DNA of 64,000 nt from CAISCU01 sp943361925 (GTDB lineage: Bacteria; Bacteroidota; Bacteroidia; UKL13-3), in contig CALRIT020000005.1 of NCBI GenBank assembly GCA_943361925.1, positions 62,001 to 126,000 on the forward strand. The letters run 5' to 3'. The position numbers and the translations under genes are program-made. Shown here one piece after another: positions 54,613-61,018 of the stretch (its first letter is position 1; each line of letters begins with the position of its first letter). The notes under the pieces are model-generated. The model was not told the DNA's origin. It saw only the letters and a program-made list of their open reading frames with translations, and made no database searches.

Positions 54613-55566
54613 CTAAAAAGAATCACCATTAATTTTAGTACCGGGAGAGAATTTCTTTGTTGTTGAAACCGTGTGTTGTTCGAAATTACCAAGAACATCA
54701 GGATTTCTGGTATACGACTCATTTGGGTTATCTGAAAGGGGAGTAATATCAAATGTAATGATTGTATTTCCGGCGGCATCCTGAATTGTAAGCATGTCAC
54801 CAGCATTGTTCAGGTTCATATCACCAGAAGTTGATTTTTGAATTGTGGCTCCACCAAAAGTTCCGGTTGGAGTACCTCCACCAAATATAACCAATGCTTT
54901 TTGTGGTTGAATGATTGTTCCAGCAGGTATGGTATGATTTGGATTATTTGCTGCTAAACCTGAAGCATCAAATACTTTGAATCCACTTAAATCAACTGGT
55001 TTTGAAGAGTTGTTAATGAGTTCAATAAATTCATCCTGGTTCTGCGCATAAACTCCATCTCCGTTTGCATCGCCTTCTAAACCTGTATTAGACGGATCAT
55101 ACAAAATTTCATTTAAAATTAAGTTGATTGAAGGTGGCGCATCATCATCTTCAATATTTAAACCTACTATTTGTGTTCCATCTTCTGTTCCACCAAATAC
55201 AGTATCAATTGCAATTACTATATCTTCAGTACTTTCTTTTGATGTATCCTGAATTGCAAGAATGGTAGTTGAGTTTGATAAACTTCCTGCAGGAATAATT
55301 ATGCTAAGGTTGGAACTATAATCTTTGCCGATTTCTGCTTTACCTGTATAAAGAAGTTTAACTTCAATATTTGATGAAGAAGCTTTAGAAAGACTGGCAC
55401 TTAATTCAGCATTACCACCTGCTTCTTCAATCGAACTTGCGTTAATGGATAGAGTTACCAGCGAACCTAAATCCGGCATAATAATAGGACTTACATCCTC
55501 TGTTTTGCACGACTCAAATGCTAGAAGCAATAAGGCTCCTGCAAGAATTGGAAATTTTGTTTTCAT
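54613..55566 (-). CDS. lipoprotein with Calx-beta-like and lamin-tail domains
   Basis: 317 residues. Lipoprotein signal MKTKFPILAGALLLLAFESC. A Calx-beta-like module runs about 35-150 (STTILAIQDTSKESTEDIVI). The lamin-tail domain then starts LILNEILYDPSNTGLEGD and ends SPGTKINGDSF. This LTD closely resembles the one in the next upstream protein. It lies 16 nt after that gene and 9 nt before the dcuC-like gene. The ATG at 55566 was chosen; an ORF start at 55617 precedes the signal. It could be a surface binding protein. Confidence 0.85.
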   Translation of the reverse strand: MKTKFPILAGALLLLAFESCKTEDVSPIIMPDLGSLVTLSINASSIEEAGGNAELSASLSKASSSNIEVKLLYTGKAEIGKDYSSNLSIIIPAGSLSNSTTILAIQDTSKESTEDIVIAIDTVFGGTEDGTQIVGLNIEDDDAPPSINLILNEILYDPSNTGLEGDANGDGVYAQNQDEFIELINNSSKPVDLSGFKVFDASGLAANNPNHTIPAGTIIQPQKALVIFGGGTPTGTFGGATIQKSTSGDMNLNNAGDMLTIQDAAGNTIITFDITPLSDNPNESYTRNPDVLGNFEQHTVSTTKKFSPGTKINGDSF

Positions 55567-55582
55567 ATGATTTGAGCTGCTC

Positions 55583-57520
55583 TTAGTTTTTGATGATTTT
55601 GTATTGAATCCAATCATTGTTTATTTTCAAATCCAAAACATAAACTCCGCTTTGTAAATGAGATAAATCTTTTTGGTTGGATTCCAGTGTTCCTGATTCA
55701 ATGAGTTTACCATGAATTGAATACAATTTGAATTCATTGATATCAATACCTGACTGAATGTATAGGGTATTGATGATAGGATTTGGGAATAAACTGATAC
55801 TTGTTTTTTGAACAGAATTTAGTCCTGTACTTTGTCCGCTAATGCTGATAGTTTTTGTTCCGAAAACCCTGCTTCCATCTTGTGCAGTAGCTTTTACTAC
55901 AACGTCTCCATTTGCTTTTGCAGTTAATATTCCTTCTGATGAAATATCCGCAATAGTGGTATTGTCAACAGACCAGCTAATATTTTTATTGTGAGCATCT
56001 ATAGGTAAAATGCTAGCAATCATTTTTAGCGTTCCTGCTTTTTGGGTGATGGTAGATACATTTCCTTCACCATTTACTTCTATTGAACTAACAAGAATTA
56101 AGTTACATATCGGGAAGATACAATCGGCATCAAAAATAGTTGTTGTGCTATCTGTGCAATTTAGTTCACCATATATCCATGTATTTGAGCCATTTTTATA
56201 TGCCCATGAACCGGTGTATTCCCATGGTTGTCCTGTTCCATTTAGGTTGATATCACCAAAGGTTTCAATCGCATCACCAACCCTGAATAGTTCAACAGCA
56301 TCGTTTCCATTTTGATTGATGACGCCATTTGAATCAACAAAAACATGCGTAAAATTCGACCAACATGAAGCCATATATGCTGCTAAAGCGGCAGAATCTC
56401 TCACAACCACAATTTGACTTCCTGCAGAAACTGACAAGTTTGGAAATCTGTATTCCTGTCCGTTTGAGCCATTTCCATTGTTTGCAATTCCTATTCCATA
56501 TGAACTTAGGTTTTTGATATTGCCATTTGCAACCATATAAATTGCTTTACCTGATGAACCGGCAAGAGGCGTAATAAAATCTGTAATACCTTTTAATTCT
56601 AAATTTGCCTGACAAGCATTACAAGATTCGAAGCATGCTTTGCTTAAACTTGAATCAGTTTTAACAATGGCATAACGATAAATTGAATTGCCTACTGATT
56701 TAGTGCAAGTGCTTACTGATGTGAATACCTCCTGTGTTGAATTGTTTTGTGATTTTACACTGAAAAGATATTCCAATGTATCACCTAAAATTGGTAATGT
56801 TAGTTCCCAAAGTCCGTCTTTATTTACATCAAGCATGGCATTACAATTTGTACACCATTGATTAAAATTACCACTAAGGAAAACACTGTCAACAGTACCT
56901 GAATAAGCGTTCAAATCCACCTTAAAGGTGATTTGTCTAGCCACAAGTGGAATGAAACTATTTCCATTCACTTTAGTCCCAGGAGAGAATTTGTTGGTAT
57001 TGATTGATGCATGTTGAACAAAAGAGCCTGTTAAATCAGGGTTTCTTGTATAAGATTCATTCGGGTTATTTGAAAGGGCGTCAGAATTAAAAACCAAAAT
57101 TGTATTTCCTAAGTTGTTTTTTATAACAATAACTTCTAAGGAATTATTCAAACTCAAACCCTCTATTCCTGTATCAGCTAATATTCTTGCACCACCAAAT
57201 AAACCAATTGGACTTCCACCACCAAAAACTACTAAAGCTCCTTGAGAAGGGATAACTGTACCATTTGGAATGGTATAAACCAAAGTGCCAACAAGTGTAT
57301 CATCCCATATTTGGTAACCACTTATGTCGATACTGCTTGTTCCTGTATTTACAAATTCAATAAACTCATCTTGCGTTTGGCTATATACACCATCTCCATT
57401 CGCATCACCTTCTAATAAAATATTTGAAGGGTCGTATAAAACTTCATTAACAATAAGCTGTGCCTGTGAATTGATTTGATTTAAAAGCAGGAACAGAAAT
57501 AGAAGTAAAATTTTTTTCAT
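55583..57520 (-). CDS. multidomain T9SS protein with lamin-tail domains
   Basis: 645 residues. Signal peptide MKKILLLFLFLLLNQINSQ. Domain order: lamin-tail (LIVNEVLYDPSN to SPGTKVNGNSF), a carbohydrate-binding-like E-set module (SGTVDSVFLSGNFNQW), a second LTD-like part (AIYMVANGNIKNLSS), a Big_2-like Ig module (ISSEGILTAKANGDVVVKA) and a T9SS type A sorting domain at the end (LFPNPIINTLYIQS, LQSGVYVLDLKI). It is the first gene of the operon and is divergent from the MocR-type regulator. It is probably exported and surface-attached. Its role in capture is inferred. Confidence 0.87.
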   Translation of the reverse strand: MKKILLLFLFLLLNQINSQAQLIVNEVLYDPSNILLEGDANGDGVYSQTQDEFIEFVNTGTSSIDISGYQIWDDTLVGTLVYTIPNGTVIPSQGALVVFGGGSPIGLFGGARILADTGIEGLSLNNSLEVIVIKNNLGNTILVFNSDALSNNPNESYTRNPDLTGSFVQHASINTNKFSPGTKVNGNSFIPLVARQITFKVDLNAYSGTVDSVFLSGNFNQWCTNCNAMLDVNKDGLWELTLPILGDTLEYLFSVKSQNNSTQEVFTSVSTCTKSVGNSIYRYAIVKTDSSLSKACFESCNACQANLELKGITDFITPLAGSSGKAIYMVANGNIKNLSSYGIGIANNGNGSNGQEYRFPNLSVSAGSQIVVVRDSAALAAYMASCWSNFTHVFVDSNGVINQNGNDAVELFRVGDAIETFGDINLNGTGQPWEYTGSWAYKNGSNTWIYGELNCTDSTTTIFDADCIFPICNLILVSSIEVNGEGNVSTITQKAGTLKMIASILPIDAHNKNISWSVDNTTIADISSEGILTAKANGDVVVKATAQDGSRVFGTKTISISGQSTGLNSVQKTSISLFPNPIINTLYIQSGIDINEFKLYSIHGKLIESGTLESNQKDLSHLQSGVYVLDLKINNDWIQYKIIKN

Positions 57521-57628
57521 GTGAAATTATTTTAAACTGTTTGATTTTGTTTAATAATTAATTCAAAGTAATGGGCCTAAGGCTTATTTTTGGCATACCA
57601 ATTATTTTATTATTAAGATACCAATTAT
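57521..57628. promoter_or_regulatory. divergent promoter with paired 11-bp direct repeats
   Basis: The direct repeat ATACCAATTAT is at 57595-57605 and 57618-57628, a 23-bp period, and the second copy overlaps the regulator ATG. B. subtilis GabR binds ATACCA direct repeats, as I recall, so these are probable operators of the adjacent regulator. A short palindrome-like GCCTAAGGC lies at 57575-57583. TTACTTTG on the minus strand is one mismatch from the Bacteroidota -7 consensus TAnnTTTG. Confidence 0.75.
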
Positions 57629-59114
57629 GCCCATATTGTTAAAGAAAATAAAGGAAGAATACAGCAGAACTCTGGTAAAATCTAAAGGCAATAAATCCGA
57701 TAAACTTTATATCCATTTGTATAAGTTGTTATCGAAGATGCTTATAAAAACTGAGATTCCGGAAAATTCTGTTTTGCCTCCAACAAGGGTTCTCTCCATT
57801 GAATTGGGTCTTTCAAGAAGTACAGTTTTGAGAGCTTATGATATGTTGGTTCTTGATGGATTACTGATTACAAAAAGAAGTTCGGGATATCAGGTAAAAC
57901 CCAAGGAAGTTTTGGTTGATAAACCAGAAATGACCAATGAAACAACAGAGTTTCAGTTATCGGAAATTGGTAAGTCGTTTTTAAAACTTAGTAATTTTAG
58001 TATTTCCAATAGTCAGGAGAACCTGGCATTTAGTCCGGGTTTACCACCACTTGATATTTTTCCAGTATCACAATGGAAGAACCTTACAAATATGTATTGG
58101 AAGGAGATTAAGTTTTCCAATCTTACCTATTCACCATCTTCAGGCATTGATAAACTTAAATATAATATTGCCACCTATTTAAGTTTAACTCGAAATATAA
58201 AATGTGAACCCAGTCAGGTTTTTATTATGTCGGGTTCATTGCAATCTTTGTACTTATTAGGTACCATGTTGGTTAATCCGGGTGAACATGTTTTTTTAGA
58301 AGATCCTACTTTCCCCAACGTACATGCTATTTTTAAAGGATTAATGGCCAATGTTCATGGCATTCCTCTTGATATAAATGGTATGAGTATTGAGTTGATG
58401 GAAGCACAAAAATCAAAACCCAAACTCATTCATGTTACACCATCTTGTCATTATCCAAGCGGACTAAAAATGCCACTCGAAAGGAGGTTGGAATTAATTG
58501 AATATGCCAATAATAACAAAGCATTGATCATAGAAAATGATTATGAACATGAATTAAATAACTGGGAAAATCCAGTGCCATCGATATTTAGTCTGGATCA
58601 AAATCAGAATTCAATTTACCTCGGTACCTTTAACAGGGTTTTGCATCCATCATTAAGAATAGGTTACATGATAGTACCTCATCGATTGAAACATCCTTTG
58701 GAAGTAATGATGAAACATTCGCATCGTTTTGTAGCACCATCTATTCAGTTTGTTTTGAATCAGTTTATAGAAAAGAAAGTATTACATAGTCATCTCAATA
58801 AAATGATTAGTATTACTAAGGAACGTAAATTATTTTTCATTCAAACCTTTGATGAGATATTCAAAGCAGCAGGATTTACAATAGTTCCGAATGATGTTTT
58901 AAGTCTGCAAACCCTTATTAAACTTGATTCTACCTATATTGATAAAGATTTAGTAGCGGTATTGAATCAACATAATTTAAGTGCTCATTCTTATAATAAA
59001 TGTTTCATTTCTGATTCAAAAGAACAGGGGTTGATTATGGGTCATTGTTCCATACAGAAACACATCATTAAAAATAAACTCATCCGCATGCACAATACCA
59101 TTTTTGAGATGTAG
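57627..59114 (+). CDS. GntR/MocR (PdxR/GabR-type) transcription regulator with altered PLP site
   Basis: 495 residues. The N-terminal winged helix (about 25-90) contains VLSIELGLSRSTVLRAYDML. The C-terminal domain is a fold-type-I aminotransferase-like part (about 125-495), with MSGSLQSLYLLGTMLVNPGE and LEDPTFPNVH. In MocR proteins the PLP Schiff-base Lys normally lies in GTFSKTL-like sequence, but here the site reads GTFNRVLHP with R337. The pyridine-contacting Asp position is N304 in IENDYEH. Spacing Y306 to 337 equals that of Tyr281-Lys312 in GabR. It is divergent from the operon it presumably controls. PLP chemistry is probably lost. Confidence 0.88.
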   Translation: MPILLKKIKEEYSRTLVKSKGNKSDKLYIHLYKLLSKMLIKTEIPENSVLPPTRVLSIELGLSRSTVLRAYDMLVLDGLLITKRSSGYQVKPKEVLVDKPEMTNETTEFQLSEIGKSFLKLSNFSISNSQENLAFSPGLPPLDIFPVSQWKNLTNMYWKEIKFSNLTYSPSSGIDKLKYNIATYLSLTRNIKCEPSQVFIMSGSLQSLYLLGTMLVNPGEHVFLEDPTFPNVHAIFKGLMANVHGIPLDINGMSIELMEAQKSKPKLIHVTPSCHYPSGLKMPLERRLELIEYANNNKALIIENDYEHELNNWENPVPSIFSLDQNQNSIYLGTFNRVLHPSLRIGYMIVPHRLKHPLEVMMKHSHRFVAPSIQFVLNQFIEKKVLHSHLNKMISITKERKLFFIQTFDEIFKAAGFTIVPNDVLSLQTLIKLDSTYIDKDLVAVLNQHNLSAHSYNKCFISDSKEQGLIMGHCSIQKHIIKNKLIRMHNTIFEM

Positions 59115-59129
59115 GGGAGGGAAGAATTC

Positions 59130-60095
59130 TCATTCAATCTTCTTCAATATTTCAGCTTTAGAATTCCAAATCAGTACTTCACCATTTAAACTGCTTGTGA
59201 TGATTTTATTTGTTTTATCATTCCAAGATAATCCCCATAAATAAGCAGAAGAATTGCCTTCGAATAGTAATTTTCCTTTCGTATTCCAGAATCTTAGTTT
59301 ATCGCTTGCACTCGCTAAGATTGTACCTTTATTATTCCATACGAGATTCCTGTATTCACCTTTACTTATATCGTTGCTATACAAAAGAGTTCCGTTTTCA
59401 TCACGGTATTGCAAGTAGGTTTTTACCAAAACATCGCCGTAATCTCCACATACAAAATACTTGCCACTTGGATGCCAAACTGCACTTAATAGCAATACAT
59501 CTTCTTTTCTATGTTGAATGGATTGGAGAAGTTGTCCGTTCGCATCAAAGAGTTTGATTTGGCTTCCTGCAGTCAACAATATATTTTTTGCTGGATGCCA
59601 GTCGATAGATGTATAACTTTTACTATCGTTTGTTTTGATAGTGTTTAGAAGTTCACCTTTTTCATTGTAAATGATTATTTGCCCATCATTATCTGCAATT
59701 GCAAATTTGCTTCCATCAGAATTCCAGTCTAGGCCTCTCGCTCCATCAGCTGAAATACCTGTTAGTTCTGTCTTTTCGCCTGTTTCTAAATTGTATAAAG
59801 TTGATTTGTCTTCTGATAATTGTGTTGCATAAACAAGTATGTTTTTAGTTGGATGCCACTGGATTCTAGTGACAGTATTTTTAACTGCTATACTTCTGAA
59901 TAATGAATAATCAGCACTCTTATAAATTTTTATGGAATCAATATTTCCTGCATAAGCAAAATAGGCCCCATTATGCGACCATTCTGCTGTCCAGATGATT
60001 TGTTTATCTGCTTGCTCCTGACCAAAACATCTAGTATTCGGTTGAAATATGTAGAGTAAACAAATAAAATATAGTACCGGTTTTTTAAGAAGCAT
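59130..60095 (-). CDS. exported WD40-repeat protein
   Basis: 321 residues. A signal peptide (MLLKKPVLYFICLLYIFQ) is followed by WD40-like repeats. The repeated W-x-x-G-x-x-(L/F)-A pattern is seen in WSHNGAYFAYAG, WHPTKNILVYA, WNSDGSKFAIAD, WHPAKNILLTAG, WHPSGKYFVCGD, WNNKGTILASAS and WNDKTNKIITSS, about seven blades. It probably makes a periplasmic beta-propeller that binds proteins. It converges on the regulator gene with a short gap. No partner is known. Confidence 0.88.
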   Translation of the reverse strand: MLLKKPVLYFICLLYIFQPNTRCFGQEQADKQIIWTAEWSHNGAYFAYAGNIDSIKIYKSADYSLFRSIAVKNTVTRIQWHPTKNILVYATQLSEDKSTLYNLETGEKTELTGISADGARGLDWNSDGSKFAIADNDGQIIIYNEKGELLNTIKTNDSKSYTSIDWHPAKNILLTAGSQIKLFDANGQLLQSIQHRKEDVLLLSAVWHPSGKYFVCGDYGDVLVKTYLQYRDENGTLLYSNDISKGEYRNLVWNNKGTILASASDKLRFWNTKGKLLFEGNSSAYLWGLSWNDKTNKIITSSLNGEVLIWNSKAEILKKIE

Positions 60096-60138
60096 TTTTG
60101 AAATTATAAAGGGTTGAGGTGAATCAAATGAGATTGAA

Positions 60139-60867
60139 TTATTTACTCAGTTCGAATTTATTTCCTTCACAGAGTAGATAAGAACCTTTGGGGAAACTAT
60201 GTTTTTTGCCATCATCTGTCATGATTTCAATTGATGTAAAATTCGCCAATGTTTCCGGTTTATGTTTGACTGCGAATAAGTCTTTTTTGCTGATGTTTGA
60301 AGGTACAGCAATGAGGTTTATGTTTTTTTGAACTACCTTATTGAATTTAATCAGACTCTCTTGTTCTTCTATTTCATCTTTATTCATGTTCCATAAAGCT
60401 CTTTCACTGCAATAATATTCTGCTTTTTCGCCATTGGGTTTTGTGGCAACCAGTTCTAAACTTAAAACATTGTCGAATTCTGCAGCAATTTGTTCTTTAT
60501 CTAAGCTAAATAAGAAGAACTTTTTTCCTGTTTTCTCAATTTCAATAAGCATTTTGCTTTCATCTCGACTTAATTTTCCGCTACAATTAATTATAGTAAA
60601 ATTGTCTTGTTTTGGTCCTTTTGATTGACTGATATTACTGATTTTAAAGGAATGAGTGCTATCCATTTCCAAGTCAAATCCGCTTAAATCATTACTTTTC
60701 CTATGGATTTCTGATTTTTTTGTAATTGTATTTGGGCTGTTTTTATTGGAGAAAAAAATGCTTTCACCCACATTTATAAAGTTCCGTTTTAAATCTCCAT
60801 GTTTGTTAACGAATGAAAAGCAGATGAATAAACATACCAATAAAAACAGTTGAGAAGGATTTTTCAT
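60139..60867 (-). CDS. exported hypothetical protein
   Basis: 242 residues. A signal peptide (MKNPSQLFLLVCLFICFSF) is followed by a mature region without a recognised domain. It contains a stretch with charged motifs (VVQKNINLIAVPSNISKKDL) and ends HSFPKGSYLLCEGNKFELSK. It is likely periplasmic. It lies 43 nt upstream of the WD40 gene on the same strand, so the two could be co-transcribed. Start taken at the ATG at 60867 rather than 60876. Confidence 0.7.
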   Translation of the reverse strand: MKNPSQLFLLVCLFICFSFVNKHGDLKRNFINVGESIFFSNKNSPNTITKKSEIHRKSNDLSGFDLEMDSTHSFKISNISQSKGPKQDNFTIINCSGKLSRDESKMLIEIEKTGKKFFLFSLDKEQIAAEFDNVLSLELVATKPNGEKAEYYCSERALWNMNKDEIEEQESLIKFNKVVQKNINLIAVPSNISKKDLFAVKHKPETLANFTSIEIMTDDGKKHSFPKGSYLLCEGNKFELSK

Positions 60868-60975
60868 AATTATCAATTTATTGATTTATCGAATTTAGCT
60901 TTTTGGGCAAAATCATATAACGTATGAATCTTAATAATATTGACAGAAAACATATTTTGTAAAGCTTAGGGCAAA

Positions 60976-61002
60976 AAAAATCCTGCCGAAGCAGGATTTT
61001 TA
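60976..61002 (-). terminator. terminator after infB
   Basis: A 10-bp inverted repeat (AAAATCCTGC / GCAGGATTTT, 4-nt loop) followed by T-runs on the minus strand. Confidence 0.88.
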
Positions 61003-61018
61003 CTATCATCAATTGAAA

